Of a DNA stretch of 64,000 bases, positions 43,525 through 53,463 are shown one piece after another. The notes under the pieces are model-generated. The model was not told the DNA's origin, searched no databases, and saw only the letters and a program-made list of their open reading frames with translations. This stretch comes from Aerococcus viridans (GTDB lineage Bacteria > Bacillota > Bacilli > Lactobacillales > Aerococcaceae), in assembly GCF_002871935.1 (NCBI RefSeq), contig NZ_PNHQ01000001.1, positions 4,721 through 68,720 of the forward strand, in the 5' to 3' direction. Position 1 is the first letter of the stretch; every line of letters starts with the position of its first letter. The position numbers and the translations under genes were made by a program.

Positions 43525-44976
43525 TTACCCTTTTCTTGCTGAAATTTGTGCTTGCACATCTATCATTTTCTGTTTATTTAGCGGGTAACGAGAAATTAAG
43601 AACAATGCAATCGATCCAAGAATTGCGGGTACGATAATTAATAAAATTGTCCCCGCTGTGAATAAAGCTGGCGATAATGCTTCATCTGGGCCTGGATAAC
43701 CATCTGTATAACCAATACCGATCATCAACCAACCGATTACAATCGGTGCTAGCGATGTAGAAATTGAGTCAGTTAGCGAGAAGATAGTACCGATTAAGCC
43801 TGATACAAAACGTCCTGAACGAGCCGTTTCATAGTCAGAAATATCCGCAGCCATAGTTAATACGACTGAAGATGGATAAGTTCCAGCAATCTTGAAACCG
43901 ATATAACCAATAGAGAATAGGACCATTGCTAACCCACCATTAGCAAATATTTCTCGTGTGTCTGCTGAAGTGAATAAAATTACACCCATTAAAGCCACAG
44001 AAGTTAACATGGTGATTAATGATAAAACATAGGCATTTTTTAACGAAGTCCTTGAAGCTATTGTTGTAAATCCCGCCACAATTAGTAAGTTCGGAATAAT
44101 CTGAATTAACCCTAAAGTACCTGAGATACCATAATTTCCTAAGATGATCCCAAAAACTAGGACTACAAATACTTGATCCCCAATTAAAGTAGTTAAGAAT
44201 TTAACCAAGGCTGAAGTTAATGCCAGAATTTGTAGCGGACCATTCCCTTTGATGACTGACCAATAGTCTTTGATAGACTTCGTTTCAACTGTCGATTCAC
44301 CTAAACCAAAGAAGGCTTGATTATCTTTACGCGAAATACCAATCATCGCAAGGATTGTTAAAACAAAAGAAATCACACAAATACCAATAATAAATTCAGT
44401 AAAGAAGGCTAAATTAAATTCACCACCATGACGAGGAGATAACCAATTAGCGACTATCATTTGCCCTACTGCAAAGATACCGATTGAAGAAAAAATAGTG
44501 TCATAAATAGAGAATAAAGGTCTTTGTTTAGGATTATTGGTTAATGCGGGTTGTGCCGCTTTCGTGACTGTTTGTTGGAATGAGTAAACAATTTTATGGA
44601 AAATAAGGCCCACAAAATATATACCATATTTCAACGAACCCTCAAATTGATGGGTGGAGAATAATAAAGCAAATGATAATAGCAAACCGATATTTGAGAT
44701 AAGCATAATTGGACGGAACCGTCCCCATTTTGTATCAATATGATCCATGATAACCCCAATCATAGGATCAATTATGCCGTCAAATAAACGTGCCGCACCT
44801 AATAATGACGATACGGTAAAGGTTGCAAAACCTGCAATACCAGTTGCATAGTATGTTAAGAATCCAAATGCGAATAAGTATAAGTTAGACGCAGAGTTAT
44901 TCAATGAAAATAATGCAATTTCCCACTGCTTTGCATTATGATATTGCGCTTGTGGCGCATTTACATTTTGAGCCAT
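43525..44976 (-). CDS. GPH-family sugar:cation symporter
   Basis: 483 residues, about 12 membrane helices. The GPH signature region LFDGIIDPMIGVIMDHIDTKWGRFRP (split: FDGIIDPMIGV and TKWGRFRPIM, ~65-95) is clear. These symporters import glycosides, pentosides or hexuronides with Na+ or H+. The C-terminus has no PTS IIA-like domain. Start at 44976 is chosen for GGGGAAG upstream; a longer reading has no site. Two cre/LacI-type palindromes upstream point to carbon control. No glycosidase adjoins, so the sugar is unknown. Confidence 0.85.
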   Translation of the reverse strand: MAQNVNAPQAQYHNAKQWEIALFSLNNSASNLYLFAFGFLTYYATGIAGFATFTVSSLLGAARLFDGIIDPMIGVIMDHIDTKWGRFRPIMLISNIGLLLSFALLFSTHQFEGSLKYGIYFVGLIFHKIVYSFQQTVTKAAQPALTNNPKQRPLFSIYDTIFSSIGIFAVGQMIVANWLSPRHGGEFNLAFFTEFIIGICVISFVLTILAMIGISRKDNQAFFGLGESTVETKSIKDYWSVIKGNGPLQILALTSALVKFLTTLIGDQVFVVLVFGIILGNYGISGTLGLIQIIPNLLIVAGFTTIASRTSLKNAYVLSLITMLTSVALMGVILFTSADTREIFANGGLAMVLFSIGYIGFKIAGTYPSSVVLTMAADISDYETARSGRFVSGLIGTIFSLTDSISTSLAPIVIGWLMIGIGYTDGYPGPDEALSPALFTAGTILLIIVPAILGSIALFLISRYPLNKQKMIDVQAQISARKG

Positions 44977-45061
44977 TCTTTTCTTCCCCTTCTGTTGAAC
45001 AACGACTAGTAACTGACAACATATGCTTCGCGAAAGCTGGTGTTTGAAGTAGTCCAAAGAA

Positions 45062-45075
45062 TGTAAACGATTGCA
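45062..45075. promoter_or_regulatory. cre (CcpA) site upstream of the GPH symporter
   Basis: TGTAAACGATTGCA matches the cre consensus TGWAANCGNTNWCA at 13 of 14 positions. It lies 85 bases before the symporter start. Confidence 0.7.
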
Positions 45076-45140
45076 TTTTTGTTTAAAATTTTTTTCTTTG
45101 CATACTTCAAACTTTCAATACCGTCATTATACTTTTTGAA

Positions 45141-45152
45141 GTAAACGTTTAC
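45141..45152. promoter_or_regulatory. Palindromic LacI/cre-type operator
   Basis: GTAAACGTTTAC is a perfect 12-base palindrome with the CG centre of LacI/CcpA operators, 165 bases before the symporter start. A second, possibly specific, LacI-type repressor site is as likely as a second cre. The rest of 44977-45479 is AT-rich without other structure. Confidence 0.6.
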
Positions 45153-45479
45153 AACGTGATTTTAAAGCTATTCTATTATTTTTTATATGGATAGCATTAC
45201 TGCAACATAACATTGCGTTTATTGAACATTATTTCTATTTTAGCAAAAAAACATTGTGCTTCTTAAATGGCGATATGATTGGCTCAGGTCCTCTTTTTCA
45301 CGTATTTTCCAAATTTTTATATATAAAGTAGAAAGTTTACATAAAAACAATTTATGTATTTTTTATTCCTCGCTATTTATTATATAAGCAATTGAGTAGC
45401 GAATATTCTTGTACACCTGTCAAACATTTCAACTTTTATCTATGTATAAAATACTTGAAAATATATTCATTCTATTTTA

Positions 45480-45542
45480 TTGACAGTTAAAGTGTATTAA
45501 CCATATAATACAGATAACAAAGTGTATTATACGGTTAATACA
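45480..45542 (+). promoter_or_regulatory. GntR-ABC operon promoter with twin operators
   Basis: TTGACA (45480-45485), 18 bases, TATAAT (45504-45509). Two copies of TGTATTA-N6-TAATACA (45493-45512 and 45523-45542) lie 30 bases centre to centre; the first covers the -10, the second the start region. The whole 45492-45543 is itself a near-perfect inverted repeat. The motif is of the YtrA-type GntR operator, so autoregulation by the next gene is expected. Confidence 0.85.
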
Positions 45543-45575
45543 CATTTACTTTTATATTTGGAAAGGAGGTTCAAC

Positions 45576-45953
45576 ATGGCTGAGTTCGATAAGCAAACAC
45601 CCATATACATACAATTAGCCGACCATTATAAAAGAGAAATTGTCGCTAATCGTTTAGTAGCTGGCGATAAATTACCCTCAAGACGTGATATTGCCAAATC
45701 TTTTAAAATCAATCCCAATACCGTCCAACGTGCATTTAAATCTTTAGAGGAAGAAGGGATCATTGTGTCTGAAGCAAATGTACCTAGTAAAGTTACTGAA
45801 AACCAAGCCATTATCCAACAATTGAAACAGGAAAATTTAGAACAAGCCATGGCCGTCTTCTACGATACAACGCAGGTTCTAAACATGGATCCTCAAGAAA
45901 TCGCCAACTATATGACAGCATATTTCCAAAAACGAGGTGAACAAGAAAGATGA
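45576..45953 (+). CDS. YtrA-type GntR regulator
   Basis: 125 residues. Winged helix (QTPIYIQLADHYKREIV, GDKLPSRRDIAKSFKINPNTVQRAFKSLEEEG; ~5-70) and a short helical C-terminal dimerisation tail, the layout of the YtrA subfamily, whose genes precede ABC transporters, as here. The start follows GAAAGGAGGT; the gene's own twin operators lie upstream. It overlaps the ATPase gene by ATGA. Confidence 0.9.
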   Translation: MAEFDKQTPIYIQLADHYKREIVANRLVAGDKLPSRRDIAKSFKINPNTVQRAFKSLEEEGIIVSEANVPSKVTENQAIIQQLKQENLEQAMAVFYDTTQVLNMDPQEIANYMTAYFQKRGEQER

Positions 45954-46636
45954 TTGAAGCAAAAAATATCCATAAATTTTATGGCTCAAATCACATATTG
46001 GAAGATATTTCTTTTACCGTTAAACCAGGTGAAATTACCGCACTGATTGGTGAAAATGGTTCAGGAAAAACGAGCTTAATGAATGCATTGATGCAGCTAA
46101 CGCCTATTGCCAGCGGTCAATTCTTAATTGATGGCAAACCCATTGACTTTAATGATTTTAACCGTATTTCCTACATTCCTGATACGATCATCGTAGTAAA
46201 GGACATGACGATTAAACAAGCTTTGACCTTTATGGCAACTTACTATCATTCATACGATCCAGTATTAGCAAAAGACTTAGTCAATTTCTTCAATTTAAAT
46301 CTGGATGATAAAATCAGTCAACTGTCAAAAGGAAATACCGCAAAAGTGAATCTACTACTTGGTTTATCCTTAAATTCTGACTACTTAATCATGGATGAAC
46401 CATTTTCAGGAATTGATATTTTTACTAGAGAAGAAATCACGAATGTCTTCACAAGTAAATTGATGGCCGGTCGTGGTGTTTTAATTTCCACTCATGAAAT
46501 CAATGAAATTGAAACTTTAGTAGACCGAGTATTCATGTTAAAAGACCACCGTATCATTCAAGATTTCTATACAGAAGACTTACGACTCGCTGAAGGTAAG
46601 TCGATTACCCATAAAATGTGGGAGGTGTACCGATAA
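45950..46636 (+). CDS. ABC transporter ATP-binding protein
   Basis: 228 residues. Walker A GENGSGKTS (~33-41), signature region ISQLSKGNTAKVNLLLGLS (degenerate LSxGN), Walker B YLIMDEPFSGID (~144-155), switch His in STHEINE. Relatives in YtrA-type operons serve peptide resistance or export. Follows the GntR gene with a 4-base overlap and precedes the permease with a 1-base overlap (TAATG). Confidence 0.9.
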   Translation: MIEAKNIHKFYGSNHILEDISFTVKPGEITALIGENGSGKTSLMNALMQLTPIASGQFLIDGKPIDFNDFNRISYIPDTIIVVKDMTIKQALTFMATYYHSYDPVLAKDLVNFFNLNLDDKISQLSKGNTAKVNLLLGLSLNSDYLIMDEPFSGIDIFTREEITNVFTSKLMAGRGVLISTHEINEIETLVDRVFMLKDHRIIQDFYTEDLRLAEGKSITHKMWEVYR

Positions 46637-47451
46637 TGGCTAAACTACTCAATTTAATTACTGATGAACTAAAACGGGCTAAAATATTCTATTTACTACT
46701 TATCGCTTTCGTTCTTATTAGTGAAGGTATTATGGTATTTGTTCATATTCGAGCTAGCTATGCAGTGTCAACCGCTAGTGAAAATATAGATAATATTAGC
46801 TTGATTACTAATCTAAATGGGGTATTTGACAACAGCATGGTCTATACCATGATTATCGGTGCCACTGCCTTTGCCTTATTGGGTTACAGTGTCTTCTCTT
46901 GGATCCGCGACTGGCACTTTCAAGGAAACTTTATCTATCGACTATTGACCTTACCTGGTAATCGGGCCCCAATTGCATTTGCAAAATTAATCAGTACTTT
47001 GATAATGATGGCTGGTATTTTGATACTTCAACTAGGCCTCTTTTATATCGCCAATAGTGCCTTTAGAGTAATGTTTAATGAGCAATATACACAAGTACCT
47101 GTTCTCATTCAATTAGCGACAACTATGGAAATAAGTAGCCTGTTATTCCCGCCCTATCCTACACAAACATTCATGATCTATGGCGGTGGATTGTGGTTTT
47201 TATTCACCTTGATGAATAGTTTGATTATGCTACTTAGTGCCAAAGGCTATACATGGTTTAGAACAGTCGCAACAACGATGATTTATTGGATAGTCTCTCT
47301 TGCACTCATTTATTTGCTTGCTTGGTTAACTATTATTTTGCCATTAACCAATATGGAAGCTACAGTGCTAGTCCTTGTATATATCTATGCCATCAATATC
47401 ATCAATGGTTACATGATGTCTTGGTTGATGAACCATTATGTCAGTGTTTAA
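46636..47451 (+). CDS. ABC transporter permease
   Basis: 271 residues with six predicted helices (around 15-37, 65-85, 110-135, 175-205, 215-240, 245-265). Hydrophilic opening MAKLLNLITDELKRAKI is typical of ABC-2-like permeases partnered with YtrA-operon ATPases. The start at 46636 follows GGGAGGTGTACC. Substrate unknown. Confidence 0.82.
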   Translation: MAKLLNLITDELKRAKIFYLLLIAFVLISEGIMVFVHIRASYAVSTASENIDNISLITNLNGVFDNSMVYTMIIGATAFALLGYSVFSWIRDWHFQGNFIYRLLTLPGNRAPIAFAKLISTLIMMAGILILQLGLFYIANSAFRVMFNEQYTQVPVLIQLATTMEISSLLFPPYPTQTFMIYGGGLWFLFTLMNSLIMLLSAKGYTWFRTVATTMIYWIVSLALIYLLAWLTIILPLTNMEATVLVLVYIYAINIINGYMMSWLMNHYVSV

Positions 47452-47467
47452 GAAAGGAGGCAATCTT

Positions 47468-48655
47468 ATGAAGATAAACAAACGTAACTGGTTGACCTTA
47501 TTATTTCTAGTGATCATTACTGCAGTGACTTTATGCGTATGGATAGGTGTCGCTAGCTTTAAACCGGTCAAACTGACTACAATGAATACTAAACATACTA
47601 GTGAAAGTTCAGGTATTCCTACCCTATATCTCATTGCTGGTGAAAATCAAGCGATGTCCAACTGGATTCCTTTATCAAAAAATAACGGCGAAATCGTTGC
47701 TACTAGCTACGCTAGTTACGGCCTACTCAATACAAAAAAACAAGATGAAGTATATCAGCACTTCTCCTTATTTAACCGCCCAAACTTAGATGATTCGCGC
47801 TTAATCCTAGAAAATGATCATATCCAATTATGGCAATCAGATACTATATATGGAGACAGTAAAGATCAATTAGACCTAACCCTTATTCATAAAAATGTTG
47901 AGGGTGACTGGACTTATACAAGTCCTAGTGATTCACTAGATCAAGCTGACCGTTCTTTAAATACACTCCTATCCCTAGCAGAAGATGAGGATACTATTTA
48001 CCTAATATATGCTTTCTTACAAGACGCTGACCAACCTAATTATTTAAAAGCTTTTGAATTAGATAAAGCAAGTGGTGAAATAAGTACTGGTAATACTATC
48101 GACAGCTCACAGTATGAATTATATTCAATTGGTGTTGACGGCTTAAATCGTCAAGCACAGCGTCATATATTTGCAATGGTCAATAGTGACGATGATGAGG
48201 AAAATACTGCGCTAACTACTACATATGAAATTGTTGATCCGACTTCAGGCGAAAAACTACAAATGGATACTAGCGCCTTACAGAATCAATCAACTGACCA
48301 AACAATTTCTTCTGAAATTAATCCGGTTGTCATTGAGAATGAAATATATGTAGTCAAAAGCGATTATAGTGAAAACGAAGATGACGAAAAACCTATCCAA
48401 GTGAAAAGCTACCGCTATGATCCTACTAATAAAAGTTTTCATCAAGTTTGGTCCATGGACATTGAACAGAATCCTAGCTACTATATTGAAAATGGCTACA
48501 TCTATCACACCATTACAGATGGGAAAAAGGGTCAACTTGATCAAGTTGATATCACCACAGGTAAAATAACTACTATAGAAGAGTACCAGATAGATGAAAA
48601 TAGCATATACACTTTTGCAAAAGATACTGACATAGAAGCATATCATTACAATTAA
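47468..48655 (+). CDS. Membrane-anchored extracytoplasmic protein of unknown function
   Basis: 395 residues. One N-terminal membrane segment (~9-29), then a long extracellular region rich in Asp/Glu with repeated beta-type motifs (DKASGEISTGN, VDPTSGEKLQMD, YDPTNKSFHQVWSMD, VDITTGKITTIEEY), suggesting a propeller-like fold. Last gene of the GntR-ABC operon (site AAGAAAGGAGG), so it may be the external partner or sensor of the transporter. I do not recognise the family. Confidence 0.7.
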   Translation: MKINKRNWLTLLFLVIITAVTLCVWIGVASFKPVKLTTMNTKHTSESSGIPTLYLIAGENQAMSNWIPLSKNNGEIVATSYASYGLLNTKKQDEVYQHFSLFNRPNLDDSRLILENDHIQLWQSDTIYGDSKDQLDLTLIHKNVEGDWTYTSPSDSLDQADRSLNTLLSLAEDEDTIYLIYAFLQDADQPNYLKAFELDKASGEISTGNTIDSSQYELYSIGVDGLNRQAQRHIFAMVNSDDDEENTALTTTYEIVDPTSGEKLQMDTSALQNQSTDQTISSEINPVVIENEIYVVKSDYSENEDDEKPIQVKSYRYDPTNKSFHQVWSMDIEQNPSYYIENGYIYHTITDGKKGQLDQVDITTGKITTIEEYQIDENSIYTFAKDTDIEAYHYN

Positions 48656-48669
48656 AATAGTTGCATCAG

Positions 48670-48707
48670 AAAAAGGTGGCCTGAAAAAAATTCAGACCAC
48701 CTTTTTT
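48670..48707. terminator. Bidirectional terminator between the ABC and Dpp operons
   Basis: AAAAAGGTGG…CTGAA (48670-48685) pairs with TTCAG…CCACCTTTTTT (48691-48707). Confidence 0.88.
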
Positions 48708-48718
48708 AATTGACTACT

Positions 48719-49666
48719 TTATACCAACGCAACAGCTGGTTTAACTTGTGCAGTGTATTTAGCGACTTCACTCGGGTGACAGTATACAAAATGGTCAGGC
48801 GTTACTTCTACTAAACTACACTCTGCCCACTCTGTTCCACTGTAAGTCAATCCATCAAAGTGCATACGTTTCCGAACACGTTCTGACTCTGGATCTGCTG
48901 TAGGAATAGCCGATAGCAAGGACTTAGTATAATCATGTAATGGATGATTATAGATTTCATCAGCCGTACCGATCTCCACTAATCGTCCTTGACACATAAC
49001 ACCTATTCGGTCAGAAATATATTTCACCATGGATAGGTCATGGGTGATAAAGAGATAGGTTAAATCATTTGTGATTTTTAAGTTTTTTAGTAGATTGACA
49101 ATTTGTGCTTGAATAGACACATCTAGGGCTGAAATCGCCTCATCAGCGATAATCAATTTGGGTTTAAGGGCTAAAGCTCTAGCAATTCCCACCCGTTGGC
49201 ATTGACCACCAGAAAACTCACGTGGATACCGATTAGCATAAAGAGGATCTAACCCAACTTGAGCCATTAATTCAGCAACGGCCGCTTCTTGTTCTTGCTT
49301 ATTACGAACTAAACCATGGACCTGCATTGGGCCACCAATAATTTCGCCAACCGTCATTCGAGGATTTAATGAGGCAAAAGGGTCTTGAAAGATCATTTGG
49401 ATATCTTTTCTAAAGGCTAACAAGTCACGTCGCCCTTTAACTTGGGCAATATCTTGACCTAAAAAATCAATCTGTCCCTCACTTGGATCTTCTAATTTCA
49501 TCAATAGCTTTCCTGTAGTTGATTTCCCGGAACCCGATTCCCCTACCAAGCCAAACGTTTCCCCAGCTTTAATAGTAAAGGATACATCATTTACAGCTAC
49601 CACCTCTTCAGCTCTGCCTTCTTCATATATTTTTTTCACATGATTCACCCGTACTATATCTGTCAT
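48719..49666 (-). CDS. dppF: Dipeptide/oligopeptide ABC transporter ATPase (F type)
   Basis: 315 residues. Walker A GESGSGKST (~38-46), signature FSGGQCQRVGIARAL (~150), Walker B LIIADEAISALD (~169), and the oligo/HPY C-terminal region of peptide transporter ATPases (HPLHDYTKSLLSAIP). Last gene of the M20-dpp operon, site TAGGAGGGG. Peptide specificity unknown. Confidence 0.9.
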   Translation of the reverse strand: MTDIVRVNHVKKIYEEGRAEEVVAVNDVSFTIKAGETFGLVGESGSGKSTTGKLLMKLEDPSEGQIDFLGQDIAQVKGRRDLLAFRKDIQMIFQDPFASLNPRMTVGEIIGGPMQVHGLVRNKQEQEAAVAELMAQVGLDPLYANRYPREFSGGQCQRVGIARALALKPKLIIADEAISALDVSIQAQIVNLLKNLKITNDLTYLFITHDLSMVKYISDRIGVMCQGRLVEIGTADEIYNHPLHDYTKSLLSAIPTADPESERVRKRMHFDGLTYSGTEWAECSLVEVTPDHFVYCHPSEVAKYTAQVKPAVALV

Positions 49667-49677
49667 AAAATCCCCTC

Positions 49678-50859
49678 CTAACTTTCATACACAGGTATTG
49701 TATCTGCTAACTCATCATATAGATACGGCCCATAAACAGCATCGGTATTTTCAAATGCCGCTAAATCATAGCCAGTAGTTGTACCTAATTGGCTTTCTTT
49801 AGCTGAAGTCGCCTGTCGGTCTAAAATATCTTGATAGACTACATAGCGCGCTTGAATATCCAATGGTAACTCAACTTTAGGCGCCCGCTCATCTAATAAC
49901 CAAGTCGCTGCCTGGTGCGTTTTTGAAACTTGAAAGAGTGGTGGATCTTTTACAAAATCAATATCTAAAGCGTAAGGATTTCGAGGTGCAAATGGATCCC
50001 CAGTCGTCAAGTTAGCCATATTCGGTGGATTACCTGGAATAGTATATAGGTTGTCATCTTCTGTAGATAGGGTTGGTGTCGCTTCTAATAATCCCCATGT
50101 ATAAGGATGTTGTGGATGATAGAAGATTTCATTTGTTGTACCTGTTTCAACAACCCGCCCCGCATACATTACCGCTACCCGGTCGGCTACATTAGCGACT
50201 ACACCTAAATCATGCGTAATAAAAATAACTGACATATCAAACGCATCTTTTAATTGATTTATCAACTCTATGATCCGTGCTTGAACAGACACATCAAGTG
50301 CTGTAGTAGGTTCGTCAGCAATTAAGATTTTAGGCTTGCAGGCAAGTGCCATCGCAATCATAATTCTTTGACGCATACCTCCTGAAAATTGATGAGGATA
50401 ATGGTAGGCTTTAGTTTCTGGGTCTTTGATTTCTACTTTCTCCATTAAGTCAATTGCTTGGCGCATGGCAGTATTTTTGTCAACTTTCGTATGTGCCATC
50501 ACTGCTTCAGCAATCTGCATGCCCACTGTCATAACCGGATTAAGTGAAGTCATAGGGTCTTGGAAAATCATGGCAATTTCAGAACCTCTAATCTTGGTTA
50601 AGTCAGCTTTGCTGGCTTTTAATAGATTTCGACCTTCAAAAAGAATTTCGCCACCCTCAACATTGGTTATATGATTAGCTAATAAACCGGTAATGGCTTT
50701 AGTGGATACAGATTTCCCTGATCCAGATTCACCAACAATCGCCAGTGTCTCCCCTTTTTTAAGGGTGAATGATACATCACGAAGGGCTGGTACGATACCA
50801 TTTAGCGTCTTAAAGGAAATTTTGAGGTGGTTGACCTCGAGTATGTTGTCAGTTTGCAT
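49678..50859 (-). CDS. dppD: Dipeptide/oligopeptide ABC transporter ATPase (D type)
   Basis: 393 residues. Walker A GESGSGKSV (~37), signature FSGGMRQRIMIAMAL (~154), Walker B ILIADEPTTALD (~173), and HPQHPYTWGLLEATP. About 50 extra residues follow the usual end (…QARYVVYQDILDRQAT…), an acidic tail not common in DppD of ~340 residues. Start ATG at 50859 after AAAGGA; the in-frame TTG 9 bases earlier is too close to that site. Confidence 0.9.
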   Translation of the reverse strand: MQTDNILEVNHLKISFKTLNGIVPALRDVSFTLKKGETLAIVGESGSGKSVSTKAITGLLANHITNVEGGEILFEGRNLLKASKADLTKIRGSEIAMIFQDPMTSLNPVMTVGMQIAEAVMAHTKVDKNTAMRQAIDLMEKVEIKDPETKAYHYPHQFSGGMRQRIMIAMALACKPKILIADEPTTALDVSVQARIIELINQLKDAFDMSVIFITHDLGVVANVADRVAVMYAGRVVETGTTNEIFYHPQHPYTWGLLEATPTLSTEDDNLYTIPGNPPNMANLTTGDPFAPRNPYALDIDFVKDPPLFQVSKTHQAATWLLDERAPKVELPLDIQARYVVYQDILDRQATSAKESQLGTTTGYDLAAFENTDAVYGPYLYDELADTIPVYES

Positions 50860-50877
50860 TTCAATCAAATCCTTTCT

Positions 50878-52497
50878 TTAGTTAAAGGTCCATTCTTGAA
50901 TATCTGTCAGTGAACCAAACCAGAATGGCTGTATACCACCATTTAAGTCCTTAGTTTGGATAGTAAATTGGTAGTCAGAATATAAAGGGACTAAATAAGC
51001 TTGTTCTTGGAAACGAGCCTGGATTTCTTGATAGGTGACATAGCGATCTTCAAAATTCGTTTGTGCAGCTCCTTGATTAATCAGTTGCTCTAATTCAGGG
51101 TCGTTGATGTTTACTTGATTCGTTCCAGCTGCTGCCCAATATGAACTTTGGTCTGGATCTACATTCAAAGCAAGCCCCATCATCGCTAAGTCATAATCAC
51201 CAGCTGTTACACTAGCTGCATGCGTGGTAAAATCTGCTGAAGTTTGCACTACATTTAACCCAATGGCCTCTAAATCTTGTTCAATCAAATTAGCTGCATT
51301 CATCCGGGTAATATTACCTGTTGGAACCGCTAATTTAATTGTTTGACTGGTATCGAAACCAGATTCTTCTAATAAAGCTTTGGCACGTTCTGGGTCATAA
51401 GCAACTGGATCTAAATCAGGATCTTTATAAGCTGATATCGAGGTATAGGTAGTTGGAATAACTTCGCCTTCACCTTGCAGTAGACCATCAACCATCCGGT
51501 CACGGTCAATTGCTTTGAGTAATGCCTGTCTAAAAGTAGGTTGATCAAATTTTTCATTGTTGATATACATAAATTGAACAGAAGTACCATAACTAGATGA
51601 AACTTCAATATCCTCATTTTGTTCTAAGAATTTAATATCAGAAATTGGTATCAAAGCGATACCTCCTCCTGCAGTCATGTCTAATTCACCAGCCTGTAAG
51701 GCAATGACCATACCCGTTGAATCCATAATATGAACAATAACATTTTCAATGGCTGGTTTGCCTTTATGATACCTTTCATTGGCAACCATCTTGATGTATG
51801 AACCTGATTCATATTGAACAAATTTGTAAGGACCTGCAAAAACAGTGGGCTTCGTAGCGAATGCTGAAGATCCTAGGTTATAGATATCTTCCTTTTCTAC
51901 AACATGTTTAGGTGTAATTAAGATCTTAAAACCAATGTTTTCATATACATAGGCCGGATCAGTTGGCGATTTTAAGGTAATGGTCAATGTTTTATCATCA
52001 ATTACATCCACACCAGAAATATTGTCTGCTCCATCTGCTATTTTTCCTGAATCATCTACTCCCTCAATGGACTTAATATTCGCTGCGCCAGAAGTCTCTA
52101 CATCCGGATTTGCAATTAAGTTTAAATTGTAAGCTACATCATCGGCTGTAAAAGCTGTACCATCTGACCAGACCACGTCATCTTTTATTGTGACGGTATA
52201 AACCAGGTTATCTTCAGTTGTTATCGAAGCAACATTGGGTTCAAATACGCCAGCTTCTGGCTGGTCCAATAAAGATGGATACATAAACCGTTGAACCCAT
52301 TGACCGGCAACATCCGTTGTATTCAATACATTAAAACCAGAAATGGTATTCGTTGTCCCAATATCCAGTGTATGATCTGCACTAGTTGTTTCCTGCGCTT
52401 TAACCTCGTCTATACCCCCAGTACTTTCTGCCGTCGTCCCACAAGCCGATAATAGTAAGGTCATAGCGGTTAGTAGAGTTAATAATTTTACTTTCAT
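50878..52497 (-). CDS. Peptide ABC transporter substrate-binding lipoprotein
   Basis: 539-residue SBP_bac_5 protein. Lipoprotein signal ending LSAC (Cys19). TISGFNVLNTTDVAGQWVQRFMYPSLL, VTIKDDVVWSDGTAFTADDVAYNLNL and FMYINNEKFDQPTFRQALLKAIDRD are typical. Encoded between permease and ATPase genes of the same operon, so it is the receptor of this transporter. Site GAGGAGGGC. Confidence 0.9.
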   Translation of the reverse strand: MKVKLLTLLTAMTLLLSACGTTAESTGGIDEVKAQETTSADHTLDIGTTNTISGFNVLNTTDVAGQWVQRFMYPSLLDQPEAGVFEPNVASITTEDNLVYTVTIKDDVVWSDGTAFTADDVAYNLNLIANPDVETSGAANIKSIEGVDDSGKIADGADNISGVDVIDDKTLTITLKSPTDPAYVYENIGFKILITPKHVVEKEDIYNLGSSAFATKPTVFAGPYKFVQYESGSYIKMVANERYHKGKPAIENVIVHIMDSTGMVIALQAGELDMTAGGGIALIPISDIKFLEQNEDIEVSSSYGTSVQFMYINNEKFDQPTFRQALLKAIDRDRMVDGLLQGEGEVIPTTYTSISAYKDPDLDPVAYDPERAKALLEESGFDTSQTIKLAVPTGNITRMNAANLIEQDLEAIGLNVVQTSADFTTHAASVTAGDYDLAMMGLALNVDPDQSSYWAAAGTNQVNINDPELEQLINQGAAQTNFEDRYVTYQEIQARFQEQAYLVPLYSDYQFTIQTKDLNGGIQPFWFGSLTDIQEWTFN

Positions 52498-52518
52498 TGT
52501 CTTGCCCTCCTCTCAATC

Positions 52519-53463
52519 TTAAATCTCGCCCTCAACTGCACTTCGTAATCCTTCACCGATAAAGTTAATCGATAAAACAGCTAAGAAAACGGCTAGACCA
52601 ACTGGTACCCACCGCCATGACTGCATAGTCAATACCGATAACGATTGGGCTGCAGTGAGTAAGTTCCCCCATGAGGCAGTTGGCGGTACAACCCCAACCC
52701 CTAAGAAAGAAAGAGAGGCTTCTGTAATAATAGAAGTTGAAATACCAAAGGTCATGTTGACTAAAATAGGTGACAAAATATTTGGAACGATTTGCTTAAA
52801 GACAATGTTGCTTGTCGAATATCCGGAAGCAACAGCTGCTTGAATATAATCCGCTTCTCTAAGCTTCATTACTTCTGCCCGGACTAACCGGCAAAGCGGT
52901 GCCCAACCAAATAAACCAATCACAATCGTTACATTCCAAATAGATGGTCCAAGAATTCCTACAGCAACTAACACCACTAAAAAATAAGGAAAGGACATGA
53001 TCACTTCAGTCACACGCATAATGATAAAATCCCAAATACCACCTAGGAATCCAGCTAATAAACCTAAGCTCGTCCCAATGGTTGCATAAATGAGTACTGA
53101 TACAATCCCAACAAACATGGACACTTGGCCGCCATATAGCAATCTGGAGAAAACATCACGGCCAATTTCATCAGTCCCCAACCAGTGTGTACTCGTTGGC
53201 GCTTGAAGGAAGCCACCTACAATTTCATCCGGATTATACGGGGCAATAACCCCCGCAAATACCGTTCCCGCTAGTAAAATCGTAAAACATATCAAACCAA
53301 ATACAGCCGCTTTATTGCGGGCAAACCGCTGCCAAATAATCGTCCAATACCCAACTTGTTTCACAGATGTATCAGTCACTTTTACATCATGGGCAATTAA
53401 ATGCTGGTCCATAAAATCTTGCGGACTGGCATAAGTAGCTTTAAATAAGTGTTCTTCAGCCAT
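52519..53463 (-). CDS. dppC: Peptide ABC transporter permease (C type)
   Basis: 314 residues with an N-terminal extension (~45) and six helices. N-terminal OppC_N region FARNKAAVFGLICFTILL, periplasmic TSTHWLGTDEIGRDVFSRLLYG, and the EAA loop EVMKLREADYIQAAVASGYSTSN contacting the ATPase. Site TAGGAGGAAAA. A 95-base gap after dppB holds no visible hairpin. Confidence 0.92.
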   Translation of the reverse strand: MAEEHLFKATYASPQDFMDQHLIAHDVKVTDTSVKQVGYWTIIWQRFARNKAAVFGLICFTILLAGTVFAGVIAPYNPDEIVGGFLQAPTSTHWLGTDEIGRDVFSRLLYGGQVSMFVGIVSVLIYATIGTSLGLLAGFLGGIWDFIIMRVTEVIMSFPYFLVVLVAVGILGPSIWNVTIVIGLFGWAPLCRLVRAEVMKLREADYIQAAVASGYSTSNIVFKQIVPNILSPILVNMTFGISTSIITEASLSFLGVGVVPPTASWGNLLTAAQSLSVLTMQSWRWVPVGLAVFLAVLSINFIGEGLRSAVEGEI

